DNA of 40,920 bases from a virus. Location: positions 1-40,920 of the IMG/VR virus record IMGVR_UViG_3300027805_000032. One strand, written 5' to 3'. A model generated the notes under the pieces. The model made no database searches and was not told the origin of the DNA. It saw only the letters and a program-made list of their open reading frames with translations. Numbering within the stretch: the stretch's first letter is position 1; the number at the start of each line of letters is the position of its first letter. The position numbers and the translations under genes are program-made. Below, piece by piece: positions 29,201-36,898 of this stretch.

Positions 29201-30220
29201 TTGAGGCGCGCGGACGGCAGTACGCATTGCATTGGCTGTAATTGACATGGCGGGAAGCACGCCCGTACCGCCAATGAGGTCAGGCACCGCCTGCGCCATC
29301 AGATTGCCTGAGCGTCCGAAATTTCCACCCATAGCCGCGTCAAAAGCATCGCCGGTCGTGTTTACGCCACGAGCAAGCTGGCTGGTCGGTTCCAGCGCCG
29401 TCACGATCTGCGTTGATGCATCCTGCGGGTCGCGAGCCATTGTCGCGCCAAGTTCTGAAACTCCGCCCATTATCGCCCCAGCAGCAGGGCCAGCCATGCC
29501 GCCGAAGCGTCCCGATGGGCCTTCGATGAAGCCGCCAACGCTTCGACCCAACTGCTCGGCGGCAGGCGTGACGTTCTGGGTGATGAACTGCGAGGCTTTG
29601 CGGCGAGGATCGACAGCATCAAGACCAGCATTAACTGCACCGAATGCAGCATTCTCGGTCGCTGCAAAGCCTCCCCGGATGGCGTCGCTCGTCTGGTTCA
29701 TCCAGTCGGGGCGCGAATTGCGGAAGCCGTCGTATTCGGCTTGCGCCTGATCGCCTGTCGCCTTGGCAGCTTCTCGCGCCCTGAACTGAGCATTTGCGTC
29801 TGCAACCTGCTTTGCAGGATCGGGGCGCCAGTAAGTCTCACCCGTTGGCGCGTGAGTGTACGGAACAAGGCCGCGCGCCCGCTGCTGAGCGTCCACATTG
29901 GCCGCTGCCGCTTGCGGATTGGCAGGAGCCAGTGGATCGCCCTGTCCTGGTGGTCTGCGCGGTGCATAGCGTTCGTTCCCCGGCCCGAGCGGGGACATGG
30001 GAAGGTTGCGCCTCGGCTGGTTCGCCGCAACCTGCGCACGCGCTGCTGGCTTGACCATGTGCAGCGGGTCCATTGCGGGCCGCGCGGGAGCCCGCACGGT
30101 TGGCTTGACCGATGATCCCGCATCAAGCTGACGGATTGCGCCCGCCAGACGCCGCGCATCATCCGCGTTCCCTGCCGCGTCAGCTTTGCGGAGGGCTGCT
30201 GCTAATTCTTCTCTGGTCAT
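26189..30220 (-). CDS. Giant internal virion / DNA ejection protein candidate
   Basis: This protein has 1343 residues. The N-terminus MTREELAAALRKADAAGNAD ... ARRLAGAIRQLD is a short helical motif seen at the start of many large phage virion proteins. Long Ala/Arg/Glu helical regions follow. Gly/Ala zipper-like hydrophobic stretches (GVLGAMAPADD, GAGVGGGIAGGAAKF, about 900-990) suggest membrane insertion. A peptidoglycan-binding-like motif sits at about 1018-1040 (FLKAQGYYAGKIDGSIMGKT). The tail is Pro-rich and basic (APPPAPPAAPPAPP, GGGKKKP). In podoviruses such proteins leave the head to form the trans-envelope channel. No lysozyme catalytic motif was recognised. Confidence 0.8.
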   Translation of the reverse strand: MTREELAAALRKADAAGNADDARRLAGAIRQLDAGSSVKPTVRAPARPAMDPLHMVKPAARAQVAANQPRRNLPMSPLGPGNERYAPRRPPGQGDPLAPANPQAAAANVDAQQRARGLVPYTHAPTGETYWRPDPAKQVADANAQFRAREAAKATGDQAQAEYDGFRNSRPDWMNQTSDAIRGGFAATENAAFGAVNAGLDAVDPRRKASQFITQNVTPAAEQLGRSVGGFIEGPSGRFGGMAGPAAGAIMGGVSELGATMARDPQDASTQIVTALEPTSQLARGVNTTGDAFDAAMGGNFGRSGNLMAQAVPDLIGGTGVLPAMSITANAMRTAVRAPQRALAEQIARIQPLPASGRVPTSAPRAVPPMAAAGAGGPPPAAPAAPGPPVPSRSRAEQRADDIFIKKMEADGVTVEDLSKIQARLARRGDSGVYETSGEIAAMTDKSSGANLRGLQMAGGAAPGPLQEALVGIVNQNTDKLSSRLSRGATRATGQKADNAVATLNELETRLRTEAAPAYDAAYATPVDPKVFANELVPVLNTPSGQKALQSARNNLASVAADLQARAARGASERAMMESQRAQAAVKSIDDYMADPVRGTAIPTTMALDYTKRAFDDVIANAGFGSDTARIVGGTKRNFADSVSQATGGNYGNALGVFEDVKRLEDAFEVGTDALNKKTWQLERDIAKGRSGSPWTAGEVEALAMGVARNIEDLIEANNQSALTKLLKDKALKNVATALGSQKAADMFEETIRRLGANREWGRRVAGGSDTAMRQAAIRDAGMEGEDAVTRTLDRIETSGNQFSLPGLVNDVAVKPIARTAKDIYQRLRYPGVYDEEVNRALIPLIGKPMTEANLNEVIRRVEARLVEKGKIPPAQPAAAAGPPTRRTRGPGGNPPGSTSPASATGTGIVAGGVLGAMAPADDENQQLINALFGAGVGGGIAGGAAKFAQGSMPKGPPRMLSRVAAGGAAGGIAGGVAGEAVGQEDLTGKITETEQTIADLKKAMADLDKITDPFEKQRFLKAQGYYAGKIDGSIMGKTTEGIERWKGKKEADLKKAESERKDLVRRDALQSNRPDPLMMALREYGPAVLGIGALFGMKYMRGGAAKASVKTAEAESKKLNRLITKGPVTGALNKRDENRFSNLNKLWQKGGASKEELPFKQDSVGNYKPNGKAKLPEELFADSGVWQTVTKYVKGKDVAIILGGGLDVAIAQPFIEKANENLTKAEAAWNDTPSDETAKALEDAKNEVAAYTLLQRIGMGVAAGRVLGKFGGAYAKPMPNIPAAASEQAKLKQFIAGRRPPPQPRTPRGPPPAPPPAPPAAPPAPPSAQLPLPLIGGGKKKP

Positions 30221-31716
30221 TGGAGATACTTTTCCAGAAGGTCAGAGACATCGTCTTGCGGCGGGGCGATGGCGGAAACAGCCGACTGAACACGCTTGCC
30301 TAGGAATGAATTGGCCGGGGGAGCCTTGCCCATCTTGACGTTTAGCCAATCATCAAAGGTCGGAACTGTCTTCACCTTGCCTGACTGCGAGTCGAACAAA
30401 TTGTTCTCCTGCTTGTAGAGGTTCCACATCGCGTCGGCTTTCTGCTTCGACTGCGGGTCGCGCGGGTCAATAGTCCGCGTCAGGAAATTGACGTACTGCT
30501 GGCCACGCTGCTGCAACGCTACGGCCTGCTCTGTCGCCAGCTTGTTGGACTGCGGCGTGTTGTTCACGCTCACAACCGAATTCTTGAACATCGTGACGTC
30601 AGCGTCCGAGTTACCACCCGAACCCGGCCTGCGAATGAGCGGGGCAATCGTGTCGGTCAGCTTTTTGGCTTCCGAAGTTCTGGTGCTGCCCGCCTGCATC
30701 AAGTCATTGAAGATGCCTGCGCCTTGCAGCCAATCGTCTCCTTTGACGACATCCATGAATTGCGTGGAAGCGCCGGCGATCGTGTCCAGATCGCCCTGAC
30801 GCGCTTTGTCTTCTTCAAGGTCGGCCATGCTCTTGTTGTAGATCGTCGCGAGCTGCGAGCCTTCGAATACAGCCCCACCGTCTGCTTCTTGTGCGGCTTT
30901 GCGCGTCGCCTCGCCCTGATCAAACGTCAGACGGTCGCGATCAACACCGAGACGGTCGCGACCAAGCGAGTTGGTCATGTTGTTGTTGCGGATGGTTTCA
31001 GCAGTTACGGCAGCGTCATTGTCCTCGGCGTAATTCTGGCCGCGCTGGTCCTGCCACTCAATACCTTCCGGCGTCTGCGTGTAGCCATATCCGCCATCAA
31101 CGCCGAATTTGGGAGCCGTGTAGACATCGCCAAAGCCACTGACCCGCGAATCGCCCGCGTTTACATTTGCCGCAGCGAAGTTGGTGGCGAGATTTTCGCC
31201 AAGTTTGGAATCGCCCATCATGTAGGCAAGCCGCATCCGGTCCTGCGGGTCTTTGGACCCCATGAGACGGGTGATTTCCGCCTCCTGCTGAACCTTCCGC
31301 CGTTCCGCCGCGTCTGCCTCTTGTCGCGCTAGTTGCTCGGCCTTCGCGTTTTGCACAGCCTGACGGTCGGAGAACATCCACTCTCCGAGTTCCTGACCCG
31401 TCTCGTCCGGCTTGTAGCCAAAGAAACGGAAGACACCGCCGTCATTGACAGGCCCAGCCACAGGCGCAGGAAGCGCCATGCCCTGTTTTGAGAGCTTGGT
31501 GGCTTCTCGTGAGACTGTCGGCATACGGTCCATGCCGCGTCTACCGACGTCTTGAGCTAATGGCGACATGCCGCCGATCATCCCGCGCCGTGTCTGGGCT
31601 GGCGGTACAGCGGTGTCCACGGGCGCCACAACAGGCGCCTGCTGGGCGAGTAGCGCCTGCTGGACAGCGCGCTGCTTCAGTTTCCGGGCTTCCGATCCAA
31701 TCAGTCCGAAGGGCAT
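30217..31716 (-). CDS. Internal virion / ejection protein candidate
   Basis: This 499-residue protein is Gln/Ala/Asp/Arg-rich and mostly helical, with a disordered N-terminus (RKLKQRAVQQALLAQQAP) and a C-terminal segment SFLGKRVQSAVSAIAPPQ. No enzyme motif or membrane segment is visible. It lies between the repeat protein and the 1343-residue protein and overlaps the latter by 4 bases. This is the position and size of T7 gp14/gp15-type ejection proteins, though sequence similarity is not evident. Confidence 0.74.
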   Translation of the reverse strand: MPFGLIGSEARKLKQRAVQQALLAQQAPVVAPVDTAVPPAQTRRGMIGGMSPLAQDVGRRGMDRMPTVSREATKLSKQGMALPAPVAGPVNDGGVFRFFGYKPDETGQELGEWMFSDRQAVQNAKAEQLARQEADAAERRKVQQEAEITRLMGSKDPQDRMRLAYMMGDSKLGENLATNFAAANVNAGDSRVSGFGDVYTAPKFGVDGGYGYTQTPEGIEWQDQRGQNYAEDNDAAVTAETIRNNNMTNSLGRDRLGVDRDRLTFDQGEATRKAAQEADGGAVFEGSQLATIYNKSMADLEEDKARQGDLDTIAGASTQFMDVVKGDDWLQGAGIFNDLMQAGSTRTSEAKKLTDTIAPLIRRPGSGGNSDADVTMFKNSVVSVNNTPQSNKLATEQAVALQQRGQQYVNFLTRTIDPRDPQSKQKADAMWNLYKQENNLFDSQSGKVKTVPTFDDWLNVKMGKAPPANSFLGKRVQSAVSAIAPPQDDVSDLLEKYLQ

Positions 31717-31732
31717 GGCGATTAGTCCTTGC

Positions 31733-31748
31733 GCGGCTTATGAGCCGC
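31733..31748 (-). other. Hairpin before the ribosome-binding site of the 499-residue gene
   Basis: GCGGCT-TATG-AGCCGC is a perfect 6-bp stem with a 4-base loop in the 86-base gap between 31803 and 31716. In the transcript it precedes AAGGACTAATCGCC-ATG. It is one of few true gaps in the late operon and may be a processing or attenuation site. Confidence 0.4.
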
Positions 31749-31802
31749 TACGAAAAGGGATATGCTGCGATGAATCAGTTGGGAGGCTACAGCGCGGTCT
31801 GC

Positions 31803-33800
31803 TTATGTGACGGTGGCGGGTGTAGACGGACCCATGCCAAACATTTTGCCGAAATCAAGGCCCCACTCCATGCCGCTCGTCTTGCTCGTCGAGCTGCCCG
31901 TCCCGCTCTGCGTGCCGCTCATCGTCCCATCGGTCGTCTGCCTTGAGTCCGTGAGCATCGGAGCCGCGCCGAGAAGGCCGAACTGAGCCTGAAGCTGCAT
32001 CTGGACACGCTGGAGCTGGTCCGCCGCCTGTCTGTCGTATTGCGCCATCTCGCGGAGGATCTGGAGGTCTGCGATCTGGCGCTCGTCCATGCCCATCTGA
32101 CGGAGTGAATCCGCAACCTGCATGTCCTGGCCGAACTGCTGGCCTTGCACATTGGCAAGCAAGCCACCGCCCTGCATCTGGCGTGAGAGCGCCTGCTCGC
32201 GCGCCTGCGCGTTCGTGAGGTTCGCCTGCTGCTGATAGCCAGCGTTCGCCAGGAGGCCCTGATTGTTGACGTCTGCGCCGAAGCGTGACGCATCGTTGGC
32301 AGCGCCAGCATTGAACAAGCCAGTCTGCTGCTGCATCTGCGCACGCTCGCTCTCGCGCTGGTTCTGCGAAGCGGCGTTGAATTGCTCGTTCTGTGTCCGC
32401 GAAGCTGCGAGTTCGCGCGAACGCTGGTTCTGCGCGTCCATGTTCGCCATGTCGGCGGTCTGGCCAAATTGAGCCTGCTGAAGCGCAAACTGGTTCTGCG
32501 CCCCGGCGTTGTCCCGGCTCGCGTTGAAGTCGTAGCCTGCCCGTTCCGATGCACGCTGATTTGCAGCACCAGCATTGAATGTGTTGGCGTTGAAATCATA
32601 TCCGGCCCGCTCGGAATCCCTCTGGTTCTGAGCCGCCATGTTTTGTGAAGCAGCGTTGAAGTCGAAGCCTGCGCGTTCGCTATCGCGAGCGTTTGCAGCG
32701 CCAGTGTTGGTTCGGTCAGCCTCAAATCCGAGGAGGCCCTGCTGCATGAGGAACTGGTTTTGAGCCGCCGTGTTCGACGCACGCGCTGCATTCTGGGCAG
32801 CCGCGTTGGCCATGTTAGCCTGCTGATCCATCCCAGCCTGCGCAATACGTCCCTGATTGACCGTGCCAACGTCAGAGCCAAGAAGACCAGTTGCGCGGTC
32901 ATACGCATTCGAGCGCAATCCAGCCTCGACCCCTGCACGGTTGCGCGCGACATCTGCGCCGAACACACCCTGCTCAACGCCAAAACGCGAGCCGCCGAAC
33001 TTGCCGGCCGCTGCGCCCTGCGCCTGCATTCGAGCGCGTTGGCGAGCAGCGTCCTCATCGTAGCTCGCGAGCGTCGTATCCACGACACGCGACAATTCCG
33101 GGTTCTGGTACTTGTCGATCTCGCCAAGCCGGTTGCCGATCTGATCCATCGCACCGATCTGTGCCGAACCAGCCATAGCAGCCTCAAACGTGTTGGCCTT
33201 GCCAAGATTCGGAGCTGTGACCTGACGAACCTGGCCGAGGTTTGGAGCGTTCACTGACTGAGCGGCGCCGAGGTTTGGAGCGTTCACCGACGACAGGGCG
33301 CCCATGTTGGGAGCGTTCACCTGCGAGGCCTGACCCAACTGTTGCGCCCTGACCGTCGCCAGGGGATCGTAGGTCGGCGCGTTGGCCGTGATGGCGTTGT
33401 TGACGGATGTCCCGCCATACTGCTGGGGATTATAGCCCATCAGCCCATCAACTCTCGCCGCCTCCGTGAGATTTGGCCCCGCGTTCGATGCGCGGGAGAT
33501 CATGTCAGTAGATTGGCCCAGAAGGCCGCTCTGGCCCTGCCTGGCGCTGATCAATGCACGCGCCTGCCTCTCCGCGTCCGTGAGCCCTGCTGTCAGTGGG
33601 CCGCTGTAAGCCTTGTACGGGCTGTTCTGGTTGTAGTTGTCGAGCGTGCCGAGGATGCCGGTGCGGCCAGTATTGTATTGCTCAAGCGACCACGGGTTAA
33701 GGCTCTGCGACGAAGTCTGAACGCCAGACGTGGTCTGGTTTTCCTGCTTCTTGAAGGTTTCGGAGGCTTTGGTCTTCGACTTTGAACCCGACAAACTCAT
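31803..33800 (-). CDS. Long Gln/Asn/Ala-rich repeat protein (tail or ejection fibre)
   Basis: This protein has 665 residues from the ATG at 33798-33800, which overlaps the upstream stop. A start 60 bases earlier lies inside the upstream gene. Four 11-residue repeats of the type VNAPNLGxxxx occupy residues 161-204. Eight 22-residue repeats (two hendecads) with N[AT]xAxNQ and SERAGYDFN cores fill residues 337-512. The rest is Gln-rich helix, with a Ser/Thr/Gly end. An 11-residue period points to a right-handed coiled coil or rod. Its neighbours suggest a tail needle, fibre or ejected rod. Confidence 0.8.
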   Translation of the reverse strand: MSLSGSKSKTKASETFKKQENQTTSGVQTSSQSLNPWSLEQYNTGRTGILGTLDNYNQNSPYKAYSGPLTAGLTDAERQARALISARQGQSGLLGQSTDMISRASNAGPNLTEAARVDGLMGYNPQQYGGTSVNNAITANAPTYDPLATVRAQQLGQASQVNAPNMGALSSVNAPNLGAAQSVNAPNLGQVRQVTAPNLGKANTFEAAMAGSAQIGAMDQIGNRLGEIDKYQNPELSRVVDTTLASYDEDAARQRARMQAQGAAAGKFGGSRFGVEQGVFGADVARNRAGVEAGLRSNAYDRATGLLGSDVGTVNQGRIAQAGMDQQANMANAAAQNAARASNTAAQNQFLMQQGLLGFEADRTNTGAANARDSERAGFDFNAASQNMAAQNQRDSERAGYDFNANTFNAGAANQRASERAGYDFNASRDNAGAQNQFALQQAQFGQTADMANMDAQNQRSRELAASRTQNEQFNAASQNQRESERAQMQQQTGLFNAGAANDASRFGADVNNQGLLANAGYQQQANLTNAQAREQALSRQMQGGGLLANVQGQQFGQDMQVADSLRQMGMDERQIADLQILREMAQYDRQAADQLQRVQMQLQAQFGLLGAAPMLTDSRQTTDGTMSGTQSGTGSSTSKTSGMEWGLDFGKMFGMGPSTPATVT
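32265..32792 (-). repeat. Eight tandem 66-bp (22-residue) coding repeats
   Basis: There are eight consecutive 22-residue units with no insertion or deletion. Examples are FNAASQNMAAQNQRDSERAG + YD and FNANTFNAGAANQRASERAG + YD. The AxNQ core is the most conserved part. The DNA identity between units is moderate, so this is an old, selected repeat. Confidence 0.85.
33189..33320 (-). repeat. Four tandem 33-bp (11-residue) coding repeats
   Basis: The units are VNAPNMGALSS, VNAPNLGAAQS, VNAPNLGQVRQ and VTAPNLGKANT, in register. The period is half that of the 22-residue repeats in the same protein, supporting a common hendecad geometry. Confidence 0.85.
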
Positions 33801-34141
33801 TGGCCCAATTCCTTCATTGCGTAGCTTTGCCAACCGGTTGCGCGCAGCGCCCTTGCCCAACCATCACGTCCGCCGGCCATGATAGCGTCACAGCCAAGCC
33901 TGACTGACAGCGCTTCAGCCGCCTTCGCCATCTCACGAAGCTCGCCCAGATCGCCGCCGGCCGCCCACACATGCATCGCCTTCATCGGGCGCACGTAAGT
34001 CACCGCAGCAGAGTTGAGCCCCGGCCAGAGAATAGCCTGACCGCTTGCAACTTCGCGCGCGATGTCGTCCATCGTGAAGCCCTCGTCCGCGCGAGCCAGC
34101 GCGGCTTCAAGAAATGGTGCGCAGCGATCCAGCATTTTCAC
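33797..34141 (-). CDS. GNAT-fold protein, T7 gp13-like internal virion protein candidate
   Basis: This protein has 114 residues. The C-terminal half carries GRDGWARALRATGWQSYAMK, and the middle has VRPMKAMHVWAAGGDLGELR, AKAAEALSVRLGC and DAIMAGGR. This pattern is that of the small acetyltransferase-fold phage proteins related to T7 gp13. In T7 that protein is needed to build the internal core. Acetyltransferase chemistry is not implied. It is coupled at both ends by 4-base overlaps and precedes the repeat protein. Confidence 0.7.
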   Translation of the reverse strand: MKMLDRCAPFLEAALARADEGFTMDDIAREVASGQAILWPGLNSAAVTYVRPMKAMHVWAAGGDLGELREMAKAAEALSVRLGCDAIMAGGRDGWARALRATGWQSYAMKELGQ

Positions 34142-34830
34142 GCGGCTTTCCTAGCGCCAGTGAGCCATGCCCACGTTTCGCCGTTGCGGATATTGAGAAC
34201 CGCATTCTTGTGGACACCATACTGCGGCGCGATTACCCGAGCGGCGCGAGTATCTGCATAAATCTCTAGAACTTGCGCTTCGGTCAGCTTGGCGTTCGTG
34301 TGGCCCTCGCCATACGGGACGTCCTTGATACGCTTGCCTCTCGGCAAATCCTTGGTAAGCCAGCCCCACTGTCGCCCGGAGCGTATGTTGGCGATCGTCC
34401 GCGTGGGGCAGCCGTAATGCGCGGCGATCTCCCTGAACGGTCGAGTGTCGCCAATAATATTAAGCACTTCCGCACGAGTGAAACGAGCCACAGCAATGCG
34501 CTCACCGCGCGGCATGGTCCCGTGTGTGTACTTGTCATCTGAGTTCTGCTTGGGCGTTTTCCACTCTATGTGATTTGGATTCACACATGAGCGGTTGCCA
34601 CAGTTGTGCGCGGCTTGAGCTTCAGGGAATGGCTTGCTGCCATGTTTTAAACGGCAGATCACACGAGAAGCTACGTCCGCTTTAGCCCCATAATAACAAA
34701 CTGCGTAACCTTTTTTGTTGAACTTGTAAGGCCACACGATGCAATCAGTTGCCCGAGAGGACACGAGACCGTCAAGAAAATCACCCTGCCGTTCAGTGCA
34801 GCCCGTCTTCGCGCAACCAGGTTTTTTCAT
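34138..34830 (-). CDS. HNH homing endonuclease with two HTH repeats
   Basis: This protein has 230 residues. The HNH_3-type core is AAHNCGNRSCVNPNHIEWKT (about 93-112), followed by PKQNSDDKYTHGTMPRGE. Two similar DNA-binding repeats follow: VARFTRAEVLNIIGD ... SGRQWGWLTK and AKLTEAQVLEIYADT ... NGETWAWLTG, each with a short HTH. This is a free-standing homing-type nuclease. The 5' half of the gene is visibly more AT-rich than its neighbours, suggesting transfer. Even so, it overlaps both neighbours by 4 bases, so it is fully built into the operon. Confidence 0.88.
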   Translation of the reverse strand: MKKPGCAKTGCTERQGDFLDGLVSSRATDCIVWPYKFNKKGYAVCYYGAKADVASRVICRLKHGSKPFPEAQAAHNCGNRSCVNPNHIEWKTPKQNSDDKYTHGTMPRGERIAVARFTRAEVLNIIGDTRPFREIAAHYGCPTRTIANIRSGRQWGWLTKDLPRGKRIKDVPYGEGHTNAKLTEAQVLEIYADTRAARVIAPQYGVHKNAVLNIRNGETWAWLTGARKAA

Positions 34831-36425
34831 CTCTCACCCCTGACTGTGCCCTCAACGTTAAAGGGCGAAATTCTCCAAAAGGTGGGGGCAGTATTGCTCT
34901 CAATTCTCAAAGAAATGAACCGCCCAGAGGCCATAAAATCTATTTTGTCAGAGCTAACCGCAAGCGAATACGGGCCGAACGTCTGATAGTCCGACTGCGG
35001 GAACAATTTCGTTTTCACACTAAGCGATAGACTTCCGACCTGATCGTCCACGTCAGGCCACATCCCGCGCATCAGCATGACGGATGCACCCTCGGACATC
35101 TGGATATCGCCCGTCTCGGCAAAGGCGTTCATTACCCCGCCATTCGCAGACGTACCCTTCTCGTGCCAGTAAATGTAGCCACTCGGATCACACGCAGCAG
35201 CATATTCCATCGGGTTTGAATCGATGTACGCCGTGCGCGCCAGTTGATGCTTCATCCACCCATTGCCGACCGTGGACACACACACAGCACGCGAGCACTC
35301 AAGCCCGTCGCCGTCTCTCACATCGGGATAGAACCACCAGACCTCGTTGAACCGGCTCAGCGTGGCAGCGTAAATCTTCTCTTGCTGCACCGGGGCGAGA
35401 TTGTCGAACAGTTCGCGCCGAAGCGGGCTCTGCAATCCCTGCGGCTCAGCGCCAATGCCAGCAGTCAAAAACTCAACGCCGGGCGTCACCCAGTACGCGG
35501 TCGATCCCGATACGGTCGCAGCATTCGGCCCGATCAGGCCGCAGCCCGTACCCTGGCGCTGGAACAGGAAGGTCTGAGACGGATCGCCTAGAAACGTCTG
35601 GAAGAACAGTTCTGCCTCAGTCCAGACGAAGAAGCCCTGCGCCGTTTTGCGCGCCGAGACAATGCGACCCGCGCTCTCAAGGATGTATTCGCCAGCGTTG
35701 TTCGTGGCCGTCGTCGTCCATGTCGTCGTTGTCTCGAAATCGCTCCAGCGGATGCAGCGCGGATTGTATGCCCCGGAAATCTCTTCCAGCGTGCCGTAGC
35801 AGATGATCTGGCGCTCCTTGGTCACCGCCACCCACGTATTTCGCGTCGGCGCTCCAGACACCCTCACAGCGGGCGCAGCGGTGTTATTCTCCCAGATGTA
35901 AACAGCCTGTCCGCGCGGACATGCGATCAGCGCCTCCCCGAAGCTGTCGAAGCTCCACGTCAGCGGGAATGCATCAACCTCTGTTGGCGAGCCATAATCG
36001 CCCGTGCCATACGCACCAGTTCCGTATCCTGCGCCGCCATATCCGTCCACATTGCCCGCGGTGAATGTCGATTCCAGCAGGAAGGCCGTGCCGTCCTCAA
36101 GCAGCAAATCGTCGCCATCTTCCTCAAGGAGCGCCTCGTCAGCCGGCGTGATGTTGTAGATTGTCCCGTCGTTCCAGACATAAAGCCCGGTGTGCGTCCC
36201 GATTGCGATGTTGAGCAAGCCCGCATTGTCACGCCATGCGAACATGCCCCGGCAGATGCCGCTGAACGTGTCGGTGGTGTTGGTCTCCCAACCGTTGATG
36301 GTCTGCGCTAGGCCACGCCAGAAGCGCACTAGCGAAGCATCAGCCCAATTGCCCGTATTGATCGCCGTGACGGTATCGTCATCAACGATGCCAGGGCCTA
36401 TCGTCAGGGGAAAACGCCTGTTCAC
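34827..36425 (-). CDS. Tail nozzle / head-tail connector beta-propeller-like protein
   Basis: This 532-residue protein is rich in Trp, Tyr, Gly and Thr, with repeated beta blades (GNWADASLVRFWRGLAQTIN, AIGTHTGLYVWNDGTIYNIT, TSFG-type turns). Residues 130-150 hold a Tyr/Gly repeat (YGGAGYGTGAYGTGDYGSP). The size and pattern match the structural proteins that follow adaptor and fibre genes in SU10-like and P22-like phages, where they close the tail channel. The starting segment MNRRFPLTIGPGIVDDDTVT has no signal peptide. Assignment is by pattern and position. Confidence 0.72.
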   Translation of the reverse strand: MNRRFPLTIGPGIVDDDTVTAINTGNWADASLVRFWRGLAQTINGWETNTTDTFSGICRGMFAWRDNAGLLNIAIGTHTGLYVWNDGTIYNITPADEALLEEDGDDLLLEDGTAFLLESTFTAGNVDGYGGAGYGTGAYGTGDYGSPTEVDAFPLTWSFDSFGEALIACPRGQAVYIWENNTAAPAVRVSGAPTRNTWVAVTKERQIICYGTLEEISGAYNPRCIRWSDFETTTTWTTTATNNAGEYILESAGRIVSARKTAQGFFVWTEAELFFQTFLGDPSQTFLFQRQGTGCGLIGPNAATVSGSTAYWVTPGVEFLTAGIGAEPQGLQSPLRRELFDNLAPVQQEKIYAATLSRFNEVWWFYPDVRDGDGLECSRAVCVSTVGNGWMKHQLARTAYIDSNPMEYAAACDPSGYIYWHEKGTSANGGVMNAFAETGDIQMSEGASVMLMRGMWPDVDDQVGSLSLSVKTKLFPQSDYQTFGPYSLAVSSDKIDFMASGRFISLRIESNTAPTFWRISPFNVEGTVRGER

Positions 36426-36898
36426 GGTGCCGTGTCGGACTTGATGCGATCAACGTCCGACTGGCTCGCGTAAACGCCAAGCGTCAAACCAGCCTGATAA
36501 ATGGCATCGTCCGCAAGCGTGACCTCGCCAGTGACCTGCGCGACCATGAACCACTCGCCAACCGTCTCAAGCGCTGCAAGCGTCTCCGCTGTCTCGCCAT
36601 CAAGGTCAGGCGATCCCATCGCGAGCTGACGCGACATTTCCTGCGCGCGGCTCCACGCAACGCGCTGCGGGCTGGTGTGAAGAGCAGACAGCCAGCGGCT
36701 CAACGTGACCTTTTCAGGTGGAGGCGGTGGCGGTGGCGGAACAAACCCTTCGCCATCAACAATCCATCCGGGGCCAATGTTGTCGGGCGCTTCAACAACC
36801 TCGGTGCCCGCATTCGGCGTCCACGGCGTAACACCGTCCCAGAGGCAGATGTTATCAACTTTGCCGTTTGCAATAATGGCGTATCTTTTGATCATCAT
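36422..36898 (-). CDS. Tail fibre accessory / chaperone-like protein
   Basis: This protein has 158 residues. The N-terminal domain (IKRYAIIANGKVDNICLWDG ... VDGEGFV) is the short beta module common in tail-fibre assembly proteins. An eight-proline run (residues 54-61) joins it to a helical C-terminal domain. It lies directly behind the polyglycine adhesin-like gene, the usual position of a dedicated chaperone. It overlaps neighbours by 4 bases. Confidence 0.68.
   Translation of the reverse strand: MMIKRYAIIANGKVDNICLWDGVTPWTPNAGTEVVEAPDNIGPGWIVDGEGFVPPPPPPPPEKVTLSRWLSALHTSPQRVAWSRAQEMSRQLAMGSPDLDGETAETLAALETVGEWFMVAQVTGEVTLADDAIYQAGLTLGVYASQSDVDRIKSDTAP

Noticed and set aside
31919-33205. 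428-residue minus-strand frame inside the repeat protein gene
   Set aside because: It is an Arg/Ser/Thr-rich out-of-frame reading of the repeats. The other frame has regular hendecads and proper coupling.
31803-33800. CRISPR-like repeat array
   Set aside because: The regular spacing is coding periodicity (33 and 66 bp, diverged units) with no constant repeat plus variable spacer pattern.
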